A DNA stretch of 64,000 bases from Cognataquiflexum nitidum (GCF_022538055.1 NZ_JAKZAM010000006.1:149993-213992), one strand, 5' to 3'. Positions 53,370 through 62,676 are shown, numbered from the stretch's first letter. Program-made: numbers and translations. The notes: a model not told the origin generated them from the letters alone.

Positions 53370-55127
53370 ATGCAAATCAACAGACTCTTCGACTTAATCA
53401 ATTATCAAATTACAACTTACGACAAACCAATTGCCTTAGCCCAAAAAATCAGCGGTGATTGGAAAACCTATTCCAGCAGGGATTTAAAGAAAATAGTTGA
53501 TAGCATCAGCTTGGCATTTCTTAAAACAGGCATTAAAAAAAATGATAAAGTAGCGATTATTTCCAACAATAGGCCTGAATGGAATTTTATAGACCTCGCC
53601 TTACAACAGATTGGAGCTATTTCAGTGCCTATGTATCCAACTATTTCGGCTGACGATTACCATTACATTTTTCATCACGCTGAAGTAAAAAAGATCTTTG
53701 TGGGAGATGAAGAAATCTACCAAAAAGCTGTTGAAGGATCCGCGGATATGGAAGCACAGATAATCTCTTTCGATAAAATACAAGGTTGTGATTATTGGGA
53801 ATATTTTATGGCTTTAGGTGAAGATGGAGACCTAGCAGAGTTGGAATCCATCAAAGACGCCGTTAAATATGAAGACCTATTTACCATTATCTACACTTCA
53901 GGAACAACCGGTAGACCAAAGGGTGTAATGTTGACCCATTCAAACGTAATTTCGAATATTTATGCGATTGAAGATAGATTAATCATACCTAAAGGAGAAG
54001 CCAAAGCACTTAGCTTTCTTCCGCTTTGCCATATTTACGAAAGAGCAGGTTCATTTTGCTTTATCTATATGGGGGTTTCTATCTATTATGCCGAAAGTAT
54101 GGAGACCATCGGAGAAAATCTTAAAGAAATTCAGCCACAAATTTTTAACACTGTCCCACGATTATTAGAAAAAGTCTACGACAAAATTGTATCCAAAGGC
54201 TATGAATTGACAGGTGTGAAAAAATCACTCTTCTTTTGGGCTTTGAATCTTGGATTGAAATTTGAACCCAATAAAGATCAGGGATCATTTTACAATATGC
54301 AGTTGAAACTTGCCAATAAAATAATTTTCAGTAAATGGAGAGAGGCTTTAGGCGGAAATATCATGCAGATCAATTCCGGCGCATCAGCTTTACAGCCTAG
54401 ATTAGCCAGGGTATTTTGGAGTGCAGGAATACCAGTATGTGAAGGATATGGACTGACGGAGACTTCTCCTGTAGTTTCTGCTTCCATCAGTAATCTGAGG
54501 GATATACGCATCGGTATGGTTGGCAAAATTGTAAAGGATGTAGAAGTAAAAATAGCTCCTGATGGCGAAATATTGGTTAAAGGTCCCAATGTTATGCAGG
54601 GTTACTATAAGCAACCTGACCTTACAGATGAAGTTTTGGACAAAGATGGATGGTTTCATACGGGTGACATAGGCGAGCTCCACCCTGGTAATTATCTCAA
54701 AATTACTGACCGTAAAAAGGAAATGTTTAAAACTTCAGGAGGAAAATATATTGCCCCACAGCCGATGGAAAATAAGTTCAAAGAGTCTTCCTTGATAGAA
54801 CAGATTCTGGTGGTAGGGGAAAATAAAAATTATCCATCTGCCCTTATTGTGCCAAGTATTTTGGGACTTCAAGATTGGTGTAGACATAAGGATATTCCTT
54901 ATACTACAGATCAGGAAATGCTTCAAAAACCGGAGATAATTGAGAAATTTCAAAAGGAAATCGACAATCTCAATAAGTATTTTGGTAAATGGGAACAAAT
55001 CAAGAAGTTCAAGATTCTCAGCAAGCAGTGGACAGTGGAATCAGGTGAGCTAACTCCAACAATGAAACTAAAGAGGAAAGTTATCCATCAAAAATTTGCA
55101 CAGGAAATCGAATCATTGTATTCCTAA
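53370..55127 (+). CDS. Long-chain acyl-CoA synthetase
   Basis: A 585-residue AMP-forming ligase that activates fatty acids as CoA esters. ANL-superfamily motifs are IIYTSGTTGRPKGVMLTH (P-loop), EGYGLTETSP, DGWFHTGDIG, TDRKKEMFKTSGGKYIAP and a C-terminal lysine region (TPTMKLKRKVI). Length is that of the FadD15-type enzymes. It begins the beta-oxidation cluster; a terminator at 55193-55231 separates it from the MarR-fadNAE unit. Confidence 0.94.
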   Translation: MQINRLFDLINYQITTYDKPIALAQKISGDWKTYSSRDLKKIVDSISLAFLKTGIKKNDKVAIISNNRPEWNFIDLALQQIGAISVPMYPTISADDYHYIFHHAEVKKIFVGDEEIYQKAVEGSADMEAQIISFDKIQGCDYWEYFMALGEDGDLAELESIKDAVKYEDLFTIIYTSGTTGRPKGVMLTHSNVISNIYAIEDRLIIPKGEAKALSFLPLCHIYERAGSFCFIYMGVSIYYAESMETIGENLKEIQPQIFNTVPRLLEKVYDKIVSKGYELTGVKKSLFFWALNLGLKFEPNKDQGSFYNMQLKLANKIIFSKWREALGGNIMQINSGASALQPRLARVFWSAGIPVCEGYGLTETSPVVSASISNLRDIRIGMVGKIVKDVEVKIAPDGEILVKGPNVMQGYYKQPDLTDEVLDKDGWFHTGDIGELHPGNYLKITDRKKEMFKTSGGKYIAPQPMENKFKESSLIEQILVVGENKNYPSALIVPSILGLQDWCRHKDIPYTTDQEMLQKPEIIEKFQKEIDNLNKYFGKWEQIKKFKILSKQWTVESGELTPTMKLKRKVIHQKFAQEIESLYS

Positions 55128-55192
55128 GATTACAATCAAATAAGAATCTTATTTTGGATTAATCGTATTTTTATCTTTTAAACTTGCATTTA

Positions 55193-55231
55193 AAACTATA
55201 TTCTGTAAATCTTCAGAATATAGTTTTTTTT
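55193..55231 (+). terminator. Intrinsic terminator after acyl-CoA synthetase
   Basis: Perfect 13-base arms AAACTATATTCTG (55193-55205) and CAGAATATAGTTT (55214-55226) with an eight-base loop, running into eight T residues (55224-55231). Confidence 0.92.
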
Positions 55232-55258
55232 ATTTACCCAAAGCCTAAACTTAATTTC

Positions 55259-55311
55259 TTATGCATGCATAACTTTTTTTCAATTTAGTATGCATGCATA
55301 CAATATATTTG
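55259..55311 (+). promoter_or_regulatory. MarR-unit promoter with twin palindromic operators
   Basis: Two palindromes, TTATGCATGCATAA (55259-55272) and GTATGCATGCATAC (55288-55301), share the core TATGCATGCATA and have centres 29 bases apart, close to three helical turns. The second ends two bases before TATATTTG (55304-55311), a perfect fit to the Bacteroidetes -7 element TAnnTTTG; the start codon follows 27 bases later. A MarR dimer bound to either site would cover the promoter, so autoregulation and repression of the downstream fad genes is likely. Confidence 0.72.
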
Positions 55312-55338
55312 TTACATTAGGCGTACTAAAATACACCT

Positions 55339-55815
55339 ATGAAGCGCGAAGAGACAGTTGACTATCATATCAAGAGTGCCTGGCATGCGATTTCCAGGAT
55401 GTACAATCAAAAAGCAGCACAGGAAGATTTTACCACAGCCATCGGATTTGTATTGATCAATATCAACTCAAAGGAAGGAACACCTGCTACCAAAATCGCC
55501 CCCCTAATGGGGCTGGAGGCCCGTAGCCTTACCCGCATGCTGAAGAGTATGGAAGAGAAAGGGCTGATTTACAAAAAACCTGATCCCATTGACAAGAGAT
55601 CTGTGAGGATTTTTCTCACCCCGGAAGGAAAAAGGAAAAAGGAAATCTCTGTGCAGACGATCATGGAATTCAACGAGCAGGTAAGAGAAGTGGTCAGTAG
55701 CGAGGAATTGGAGACCTTTTTTACTGTTTTCCAAAAGATCAACCATGTGATAGATAATTTACAAACAGAAACTATAAACCCCAATGAGTACAACAATCAG
55801 TTGTATGAAATTTAA
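55339..55815 (+). CDS. MarR-family regulator of beta-oxidation
   Basis: A 158-residue MarR-type winged-helix protein. The recognition region reads PATKIAPLMGLEARSLTRMLKSME (in two parts), and the wing KPDPIDKRSVRIFLTPEGKR. It lies 14 bases upstream of fadN and so belongs to the same transcription unit. In related fad clusters such regulators respond to acyl-CoA; that ligand is inference. Its own start region carries the twin palindromes at 55259-55301. Confidence 0.92.
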   Translation: MKREETVDYHIKSAWHAISRMYNQKAAQEDFTTAIGFVLININSKEGTPATKIAPLMGLEARSLTRMLKSMEEKGLIYKKPDPIDKRSVRIFLTPEGKRKKEISVQTIMEFNEQVREVVSSEELETFFTVFQKINHVIDNLQTETINPNEYNNQLYEI

Positions 55816-55829
55816 AACCAACATATTTT

Positions 55830-58235
55830 ATGAAAAGAACCATTAAAAAAGTAGCCATTTTAGGTTCGGGAGTGATGGGCTCAAGGATTGCCTGCCATTT
55901 TGCCAATATCGGCGTGCAGGTTTTGCTCCTTGATATTGTCCCCAACGAACCCAATGACGACGAAAAGAAAAAGGGCCTGACCGTCATCGATAAAATAGTC
56001 AGGAACCGGATTGTGAATACTGCGCTTGACAATACCTTAAAGGCAAAGCCGGCGTCACTTTATGATGCTACTTCGATAGCGAGGATTACTACAGGAAATT
56101 TTGATGATGATTTGCCAAAAATCAAAGATTATGATTGGGTTATGGAAGTCGTCGTCGAAAGGTTGGATATCAAGCAATCACTTTTTGAGAAAGTAGAGAA
56201 ATATAGGAAACCTGGGACTTTGATCACTTCCAATACTTCGGGCATACCTATGCACATGATGAGCGAAGGCAGGTCAGAAGACTTTCAGGTCAACTTTGCA
56301 GGAACTCACTTTTTCAATCCGCCAAGATACCTCAGGTTACTCGAAATTATTCCTGGCCCAAAGACAAATCCCGAAGTCATCGACTTCCTCATGGATTTTG
56401 GGGATAGGTTTTTAGGAAAAGAAACTGTTTTGTGTAAAGACACTCCCGCATTCATTGCTAATAGGATCGGGGTTTATGCGATCATTTCCGGGATGCATGC
56501 CATAGAAAAAATGGGTCTGAGCGTATCTGAGGTAGACAAACTTACCGGTCCTATTATCGGTAGGGCAAAGTCGGCTACTTTCCGAACCATGGATGTCGTC
56601 GGTTTGGATACCACTGTCAATGTCTCCAATAACCTTTACAAGACATTGACCCACGATGAATCAAGAGACAAATTTCTTCTTCCAAATATTGTCAAGGTAC
56701 TCTATGACAACAAATGGTTGGGGGACAAAACCGGTCAGGGATATTTCAAAATGATCCGCCACAAGGACGGTACCAAAGAACTGAAAGAACTTGATCTGAA
56801 GACTTTTGAATACAAAGACACTGAAAAACCAAAATTCAAAGCCTTGGAAGCTTCCAAAGAAATTGATGACCTAAAGAAGAGAATCAAATTCTTGGTGAAC
56901 TTCGATGACCGTGCGGGTGAATTCTACAGGGCGTCCTTTTATGACCTTTTCAAATATTGCTCCCACAGGATCCCGGAAATCTCCGACGAATTATACAGAA
57001 TTGACCAAGCTGTTTCGGCAGGTTTTGGTTGGGAACTGGGTCCCTTTGAAACATGGGACATCCTTGGCGTCAAAGATACGGTAGAGAAGATGGAGGCTGC
57101 GGGAGAAAAAGCCGCTGCATGGGTTCATGAAATGCTAGATGCAGGACATACATCTTTCTATAAAGTCGAAGGCGGACAGCGTAGATATTATGATATTCCT
57201 TCTAAATCTTATTTGCCAATACCTGGGGTGGAAGATTTTATCATTCTAGATACCCTCAAGGCAGCCAACAAAAAACTTTGGGGCAATGCCGGAACTACCG
57301 TGTACGATTTGGGTGATGATGTCATCGGTTTGGAATTCCAAACCAAGATGAACTCTATCGGTCAAGAAGTGATCGAAGGAATCAATACCGCGATCAATAT
57401 GGCAGAAAAATCCTATAAAGGTCTTGTCATCGGTAATGAAGGAGGAAACTTCTCCGCCGGAGCCAACCTTGCCATGTTGTTCATGTTTGCCGGAGATCAG
57501 GAGTTTGACGAAATCAACCTCATGATTGCCGGATTCCAAAACACCATGATGCGAGCGCGTTATTCTTCCGTTCCGGTAGTGGTAGCACCCCATAATATGG
57601 CCCTTGGAGGAGGTTGTGAACTTTCGCTTCATGCAGATGCGATACAAGCTCATGCAGAATTGTATATGGGTTTGGTGGAATTTGGGGTGGGATTGATTCC
57701 TGCCGGAGGTGGTACGAAAGAAATGACTTTGCGCTTTTCCAATGAATCCAAAGCAGGTGATGTGGAGCTAAATAGGCTTCAGGAATATTTCATGAATATA
57801 GCCACTGCCAAAGTATCCACTTCGGCTGCTGAGGCAAGAGGATTGGGATACCTGCAGGTCAAGGATGCCATCACCATCAACCGAAAACGTCAGCTTGCCG
57901 ATGCCAAAGCAAAAGTCTTGGCCTTGTATGATGCGGGATACATCCAACCTGTGCAGCAGACCAACATCAAAGTCCTAGGAAAAACCTCCTTGGCACTTTT
58001 CGAAGCAGGCATCACCGGTATGGTCTATGGCAATTACATTTCCCAACACGATGCCAAAATCGCAAGGAAATTGGGTTGGGTCATGTCAGGAGGCGACCTG
58101 TCATCCGCGACCGAAGTCAGCGAACAGTATTTACTCGATCTTGAGCGCGAAGCATTCTTGAGCTTGACAGGGGAGAAAAAAACCCTGGAAAGGATACACA
58201 GCATCTTGTTTAAAGGTAAACCACTGAGAAATTGA
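55830..58235 (+). CDS. fadN: 3-hydroxyacyl-CoA dehydrogenase/enoyl-CoA hydratase (FadN-type)
   Basis: An 801-residue bifunctional beta-oxidation enzyme: the N-terminal part is the NAD-dependent 3-hydroxyacyl-CoA dehydrogenase (KVAILGSGVMGSRIACHF; GTHFFNPPRYLRLLEIIPG), and the C-terminal part (about 490-700) has crotonase features (GNFSAGANLAML, NMALGGGCELSLHADA, VEFGVGLIPAGGG with the catalytic glutamate). The order is opposite to that of E. coli FadB/FadJ and the same as in Bacillus FadN. The stop codon TGA is itself part of the first GAGA heptad of the element that follows. Confidence 0.93.
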   Translation: MKRTIKKVAILGSGVMGSRIACHFANIGVQVLLLDIVPNEPNDDEKKKGLTVIDKIVRNRIVNTALDNTLKAKPASLYDATSIARITTGNFDDDLPKIKDYDWVMEVVVERLDIKQSLFEKVEKYRKPGTLITSNTSGIPMHMMSEGRSEDFQVNFAGTHFFNPPRYLRLLEIIPGPKTNPEVIDFLMDFGDRFLGKETVLCKDTPAFIANRIGVYAIISGMHAIEKMGLSVSEVDKLTGPIIGRAKSATFRTMDVVGLDTTVNVSNNLYKTLTHDESRDKFLLPNIVKVLYDNKWLGDKTGQGYFKMIRHKDGTKELKELDLKTFEYKDTEKPKFKALEASKEIDDLKKRIKFLVNFDDRAGEFYRASFYDLFKYCSHRIPEISDELYRIDQAVSAGFGWELGPFETWDILGVKDTVEKMEAAGEKAAAWVHEMLDAGHTSFYKVEGGQRRYYDIPSKSYLPIPGVEDFIILDTLKAANKKLWGNAGTTVYDLGDDVIGLEFQTKMNSIGQEVIEGINTAINMAEKSYKGLVIGNEGGNFSAGANLAMLFMFAGDQEFDEINLMIAGFQNTMMRARYSSVPVVVAPHNMALGGGCELSLHADAIQAHAELYMGLVEFGVGLIPAGGGTKEMTLRFSNESKAGDVELNRLQEYFMNIATAKVSTSAAEARGLGYLQVKDAITINRKRQLADAKAKVLALYDAGYIQPVQQTNIKVLGKTSLALFEAGITGMVYGNYISQHDAKIARKLGWVMSGGDLSSATEVSEQYLLDLEREAFLSLTGEKKTLERIHSILFKGKPLRN

Positions 58236-58261
58236 GAAGCGAGAGACGAGAAGCGAGAAAA
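58234..58261 (+). repeat. Left heptad arm of four-helix-bundle element 1
   Basis: Four 7-nt units GAGAAGC, GAGAGAC, GAGAAGC, GAGAAAA, starting within the fadN stop codon. Bases 58236-58258 pair with 58690-58712 at 19 of 23 positions. Confidence 0.8.
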
Positions 58262-58289
58262 CAAAAACCTAATTTAAGAAAAGATAAAG

Positions 58290-58745
58290 TTGAAGCACAA
58301 TTTTAAAAATCTGAAAGTTTGGCAAAAATCAGTGGATTTGGCTGTTAAGGTTTATGAAATAAGCCAATCATTTCCCTCTGAAGAAAGGTTCGGAATCACT
58401 TCGCAAATGAGAAGATCGAGTGTTTCTGTCCCTTCAAATATTGTCGAGGGTACAGCAAAAAACACTTCTAAGTCCTTTTCAAATTCCTTAGATATCAGCC
58501 TTGGTGAAAGTTTCGAACTGGAGATGCAAGCGATTATTGCCAACAGAGTTGGGATTTTAAATAATGATGCTTTCAAAGATTTAGATTCCGATATCGATGA
58601 GATTCAAAAAATGATAATTGGTTTCAAATCAACGGTAGAATCTAATCCTTATTATAGACCTCCAATCATCATTTGCCTGGAGTCTAATCTCTCGCATCTC
58701 GGTTCTCGCATCTTAACTCAAATACCTGAACAAACATCAAATTAA
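58290..58745 (+). CDS. Four-helix-bundle protein, S23/IVS family (copy 1)
   Basis: A 151-residue protein starting at TTG 58290 (MKHNFKNLKVWQKSVDLAVKVYEIS when read through). The family core is FPSEERFGITSQMRRSSVSVPSNIVEG...SLGESFELEMQ, which I recognise as the four-helix-bundle (TIGR02436) group that includes the S23 proteins encoded in 23S rRNA intervening sequences and the Avd proteins of diversity-generating retroelements. The last 22 residues (LESNLSHLGSRILTQI...) are translated from the right heptad arm, so the ORF extends through it. It sits between fadN and fadA, which are adjacent in Bacillus. Confidence 0.88.
   Translation: MKHNFKNLKVWQKSVDLAVKVYEISQSFPSEERFGITSQMRRSSVSVPSNIVEGTAKNTSKSFSNSLDISLGESFELEMQAIIANRVGILNNDAFKDLDSDIDEIQKMIIGFKSTVESNPYYRPPIIICLESNLSHLGSRILTQIPEQTSN
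58683..58717 (+). repeat. Right heptad arm of four-helix-bundle element 1
   Basis: Five 7-nt units TCTAATC, TCTCGCA, TCTCGGT, TCTCGCA, TCTTAAC, the inverted partner of 58234-58261. It lies inside the 3' end of the four-helix-bundle reading frame. Confidence 0.8.
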
Positions 58746-58771
58746 TAATAAACCTCAATCTAGAAAGAAAC

Positions 58772-59947
58772 ATGGAAGCATATATAGTAAACGGATATAG
58801 ATCGGCGGTAGGAAAAGCCAAAAAAGGCGGCTTCAGATTCTACCGACCAGATGACCTGGCCTCAGATGTGATCAAGCACCTTGTGGCCAACACGCCCGGA
58901 TTGGAAAACAAAATGGTCGATGACCTGATTGTGGGCAATGCCATCCCGGAAGCCGAACAGGGCATGCAGATGGGAAGGATGATTTCCCTTTTGGCACTCG
59001 GTATCGACAACCCGGGTTTTATCATCAACAGATACTGCGGTTCGGGATTGGAAGCCATCGCCCTTGCAGTAGGCAAAATCAAAGCAGGAATGGCCGATTG
59101 CATCATCGCAGGAGGGACAGAGTCCATGTCCATGCTCCCGATGATGGGTTACAAAACAGTCCTCAACTGGAAAATTGCCTCCCAGACTCCGGAATATTAC
59201 CTCAGCATGGGTTTGACCGCTGAAGAACTCGCCAAGGATTACGAAATCACCCGTGAGCAGGCGGATGAGTTTTCTGCAAATTCCCATACCAAAGCTTTGG
59301 CAGCCATCTCAGCAGGAAAATTCAAAGAGCAGATCGTTCCTATCGAAGTAGAAGAAACTTATCTCGATGAAAAAGGAAAAAGGAAAACCAGAAAGACAAT
59401 TGTGGATACGGACGAAGGTCCAAGGGCAGGTACGACTCCTGAAGTCCTTGCTAACCTCAAGCCGGCCTTCAAAATGAAAGGACAGGTAACAGCGGGAAAT
59501 TCCTCCCAAACCTCTGACGGGGCTGCATTCGTGGTCGTCATGTCAGAGCGAATGGTCAAAGAACTTAACCTAGAACCGATCGCCAGGATGATGTCCTATT
59601 CCGTAGCTGGCGTAGATCCTCGCATCATGGGCATCGGTCCAAAAGAAGCTGTACCCAAAGCGCTGAAACAAGCCGGATTATCCTTGGATAAAATTGACCT
59701 GATCGAATTGAATGAGGCTTTTGCTGCACAGGGTTTGGCGGTAATTAAGTCCCTTGATATGGACATCAGCAAAGTCAATGTCAACGGTGGTGCCGTCGCA
59801 CTCGGCCATCCGCTCGGTTGTACCGGAGCCAAACTTTCCATCCAACTCTTCCACGAACTCCGCAGACAAAACAAAAAGTACGGTCTAGTTACTGCCTGCG
59901 TCGGAGGCGGTCAGGGAGTTGCAGGAGTTTTCGAGCTTCTTAAATAA
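58772..59947 (+). CDS. fadA: Acetyl-CoA acetyltransferase (FadA thiolase)
   Basis: A 391-residue thiolase, the last step of beta-oxidation. The active site is complete: nucleophilic cysteine in NRYCGSGLEAIA (about residue 90), NEAFAAQGLAVIK, the histidine in GGAVALGHPLGCTGAK and the second cysteine in ACVGGGQGVAG. The length equals that of Bacillus FadA. It follows the first four-helix-bundle gene after 26 bases, and the second element begins 10 bases after its stop. Confidence 0.95.
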   Translation: MEAYIVNGYRSAVGKAKKGGFRFYRPDDLASDVIKHLVANTPGLENKMVDDLIVGNAIPEAEQGMQMGRMISLLALGIDNPGFIINRYCGSGLEAIALAVGKIKAGMADCIIAGGTESMSMLPMMGYKTVLNWKIASQTPEYYLSMGLTAEELAKDYEITREQADEFSANSHTKALAAISAGKFKEQIVPIEVEETYLDEKGKRKTRKTIVDTDEGPRAGTTPEVLANLKPAFKMKGQVTAGNSSQTSDGAAFVVVMSERMVKELNLEPIARMMSYSVAGVDPRIMGIGPKEAVPKALKQAGLSLDKIDLIELNEAFAAQGLAVIKSLDMDISKVNVNGGAVALGHPLGCTGAKLSIQLFHELRRQNKKYGLVTACVGGGQGVAGVFELLK

Positions 59948-59956
59948 AATAGATGT

Positions 59957-59991
59957 GAGACATGAGATATGAGACAAGAGACTTAGAATCT
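59957..59991 (+). repeat. Left heptad arm of four-helix-bundle element 2
   Basis: Units GAGACAT, GAGATAT, GAGACAA, GAGACTT, AGAATCT. Bases 59958-59981 pair with 60431-60454 at 21 of 24 positions. Confidence 0.8.
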
Positions 59992-60066
59992 GGGTAGGTA
60001 TTGGTTTCATTAAAGAAAGTGTATTTAACAAATGCAGAAATATTTAAAATCCCAAAAAATAACTAT

Positions 60067-60420
60067 ATGAATAATTACAAAGAATTGGCGATTTGGAAAA
60101 GGTCTATCAAATTGGCCACCTCGATTTATAAGATAACAGGTTCTTTTCCGTCCGAGGAGAAATTTGGCCTTGTTTCTCAAATGAGAAGGTCTGCGGTTTC
60201 AATTCCTTCTAATATCGCTGAAGGAGCTGGAAGAAAATCCAACAAAGAATTTTCCCAATTTTTGAGTATTTCATATGGTTCATTATGTGAATTGGAAACC
60301 CAAGTAATCATTTCCAACGAACTGGAGTTTTTAATAAGCTCAGAAGTAGACCAAATTATCCTAGAAATCGACGAAATCCAAAAGATGACTTATGCTCTTA
60401 TCAACAAATTCTCTTCTTAA
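60067..60420 (+). CDS. Four-helix-bundle protein, S23/IVS family (copy 2)
   Basis: A 117-residue paralogue of the protein at 58290-58745. ATG 60067 is chosen because family homology begins there (MNNYKELAIWKRSIKLAT); the upstream in-frame extension is unrelated. The core FPSEEKFGLVSQMRRSAVSIPSNIAEGAGRKS (in two parts) is closely similar to copy 1, but the flanking heptads have diverged, so the two are separate insertions rather than a simple local duplication. It stops 10 bases before the right arm and separates fadA from fadE. Confidence 0.9.
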   Translation: MNNYKELAIWKRSIKLATSIYKITGSFPSEEKFGLVSQMRRSAVSIPSNIAEGAGRKSNKEFSQFLSISYGSLCELETQVIISNELEFLISSEVDQIILEIDEIQKMTYALINKFSS

Positions 60421-60430
60421 AACTAATCTA

Positions 60431-60465
60431 TCTCAAGTCTCATATCTCAAGTCTAAAATCTTATA
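60431..60465 (+). repeat. Right heptad arm of four-helix-bundle element 2
   Basis: Units TCTCAAG, TCTCATA, TCTCAAG, TCTAAAA, TCTTATA; inverted partner of 59957-59991. It ends five bases before the fadE start codon. Confidence 0.8.
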
Positions 60466-60470
60466 AAACA

Positions 60471-62270
60471 ATGGCAACAATAACCAAAAATTCAATCAAC
60501 GGCGGCGAATTCCTTGTTAAGGAAACCGAAGCAAAGGACATCTTCATTTTTGAAGAATTTACTGAAGAACAAAAAATGATGGCGCAGGCCTGTCAGGATT
60601 TTATCGATACCGAAATCCATCCACGCAGTGAGGAAATCGACAGCATGAAGCATCCTGAACTCGTTCCCTCCATCTTCAAAAAAGCCGGAGACCTCGGTCT
60701 CTTGGGAATCGCTGTTCCTGAGGAATTCGGCGGCATGGGGATGAGTTTCAACTCCTCTATGCTCATCGCTGACATCATCGGCGGAGCGGGATCTTTTTCC
60801 ACCACTTACGGCGCACATACAGGCATCGGTACACTTCCGATTTTGTATTATGGCGACGAGGCTCAAAAATCCAAATACCTACCCAAGTTGGCCACCGGTG
60901 AATGGGCGGCTTGCTATTGTCTCACCGAGCCGGACGCCGGTTCGGATGCCAACAGCGGCAAGACCAAAGCTACTTTGACCGAAGATGGCAAACACTACCT
61001 CATCAACGGACAAAAAATGTGGATCTCCAATGCGGGATTTGCAGACCTATTCATCGTCTTTGCCAAAATCGAAAACGACAAGAACCTAACCGCATTTATT
61101 GTGGAAAAAGGATTTGGCGGGATTACCATGAACGAAGAAGAGAAGAAGATGGGTATCAAAGGTTCTTCCACCCGTCAGGTATTCTTCAACGACTGCAAAG
61201 TTCCTGTGGAAAATATGCTTTCCGACAGACAGAACGGTTTCAAAATCGCAGTGAACATCCTCAATATCGGAAGGATCAAACTCGGTGCAGGCGTTTTGGG
61301 TGGCTGTAGGTCGGTGGCCTCTTTGGCAGTGAAGTATGCCGGTGAGCGCAAGCAGTTTGGAGTTTCGATCAATTCCTTTGGTGCGATCAAGCAAAAATTG
61401 GCAGAAATGGCCGTTAGGACTTATGCCTGCGAATCACTTTGCTACCGTGCCGGTCAGGATATTGAAGACAGGATGGATGCACTTGCTGCCGAAGGTATGC
61501 CGGATGCACAGGCTAAATTAAAAGCATTGGAGGAATTTGCCATTGAAGCGGCAATAGCGAAAGTACATGGTTCGGAAGTACTCGACTATGTGGTCGATCA
61601 GGGTGTGCAGGTCTATGGCGGCATGGGATATTCCGCAGATGCACCGATGGAGCGCGCTTATAGGGACGCCCGTATCTCCAGGATTTACGAAGGAACCAAC
61701 GAAATCAACCGCATGCTGATGGTGGGCATGCTGCTCAAGAGGGCGATGAAAGGTGAAATCAACTTGTTCGAACCGGCGATGGCTGTTTCGGCGGAATTGA
61801 CTTCTGTGCCGAGCTTCGAGACGGTGGATACCTCAGAGCTTTTTGCAGCAGAAAAAGAAACCATCAAGAAACTCAAAAAAGTATTTCTGATGGTGGGCGG
61901 AAAAGCAGCGATGGCTTTGGCAGATAAAATCGAGTCCGAGCAGGAAGTTATGATGAACCTTGCAGACCTGATGATTGAAATCTATGCGGCGGAGTCTGTC
62001 ATCCTGAGAACAGAAAAACTCGTGGGCATGAGAGGTGAAGAAGCCTGTCATCCGCAGATTGCGATGACGCAGGTATATCTTTTTGAGGCTGTGGAAAAAA
62101 TCCAGACAGCAGCCAAAGAAGCTATCGCGGCATTTACCAAAGGTGATGAGCAGAAAGTGATGTTGATGGGATTGAAGCGGTATACCAAAGCCGACCTCGT
62201 CAATACCAAAGAGTTGAGAAGGCAGGTTGCGGACTATATGATTGAGAAAGGGAAGTATCCTTTTTCTTAA
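60471..62270 (+). CDS. fadE: Acyl-CoA dehydrogenase (FadE-type)
   Basis: A 599-residue flavoprotein catalysing the first oxidation step of beta-oxidation. Motifs are CYCLTEPDAGSDANSGK (FAD/substrate loop), KMWISNAGFADLF, QVYGGMGYSADAPMERAYRDA and the catalytic-glutamate region ISRIYEGTNEINRM. The length and C-terminal extension match Bacillus FadE (about 594), making this the third member of a fadNAE-type set. A hairpin at 62375-62404 may end the unit. Confidence 0.94.
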   Translation: MATITKNSINGGEFLVKETEAKDIFIFEEFTEEQKMMAQACQDFIDTEIHPRSEEIDSMKHPELVPSIFKKAGDLGLLGIAVPEEFGGMGMSFNSSMLIADIIGGAGSFSTTYGAHTGIGTLPILYYGDEAQKSKYLPKLATGEWAACYCLTEPDAGSDANSGKTKATLTEDGKHYLINGQKMWISNAGFADLFIVFAKIENDKNLTAFIVEKGFGGITMNEEEKKMGIKGSSTRQVFFNDCKVPVENMLSDRQNGFKIAVNILNIGRIKLGAGVLGGCRSVASLAVKYAGERKQFGVSINSFGAIKQKLAEMAVRTYACESLCYRAGQDIEDRMDALAAEGMPDAQAKLKALEEFAIEAAIAKVHGSEVLDYVVDQGVQVYGGMGYSADAPMERAYRDARISRIYEGTNEINRMLMVGMLLKRAMKGEINLFEPAMAVSAELTSVPSFETVDTSELFAAEKETIKKLKKVFLMVGGKAAMALADKIESEQEVMMNLADLMIEIYAAESVILRTEKLVGMRGEEACHPQIAMTQVYLFEAVEKIQTAAKEAIAAFTKGDEQKVMLMGLKRYTKADLVNTKELRRQVADYMIEKGKYPFS

Positions 62271-62676
62271 AAATTTAGAGGCCCAAAAAGGCACTAAGAC
62301 ACAGAAAAAGTTTTCCTGCTTCTCCGGAAGCAGGATCTACAACTTCAATCTCACGCGAAGACGCAGAGAAAAAAAACAAAGCCTTCAGCAATGGGGGCTT
62401 TGTTGCTTTCTGCTATCCTGCTTCTCCAGAACCTGGATTATTGATATCTCGCAAAGACGCTAAAGCGCAAAGGGAAAATACTTTTAATCTCAAGCAGAGC
62501 CACAAAGCCCCAGTTTCCAGAAAGTCAGCTACTTAATCTACTAATGACCCCGATTTCAAACTTCCAACTTCCCACACCTCTCACCTCTCACTTTTTACCT
62601 CATCCTTCATCCCTCAACCTTCATCCTTTCTGTACCTTTTCCTCTATATTCGCAGGATTTATTCTTTCTCCGCAAA
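62271..62676. other. Non-coding spacer with dispersed repeats
   Basis: It holds degenerate GCGAAGACGCAGAGAAAA and CGCAAAGACGCTAAAGCGC-type repeats related to those at 25.5-27 kb, a strong hairpin CCTGCTTC-TCCG-GAAGCAGG at 62315-62334 with a diverged second copy near 62417-62435, and a CT-rich stretch (62570-62640) before the bestrophin gene. Open frames here look like translated repeats. Confidence 0.6.
62375..62404 (+). terminator. Possible terminator hairpin after fadE
   Basis: AACAAAGCC (62375-62383) pairs with GGCTTTGTT (62396-62404). The following tract is only moderately T-rich, so the call is tentative. Confidence 0.5.

Noticed and set aside
62242..62463. Small plus-strand open frame after fadE
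   Set aside because: It begins inside fadE in another frame and runs through dispersed repeats.
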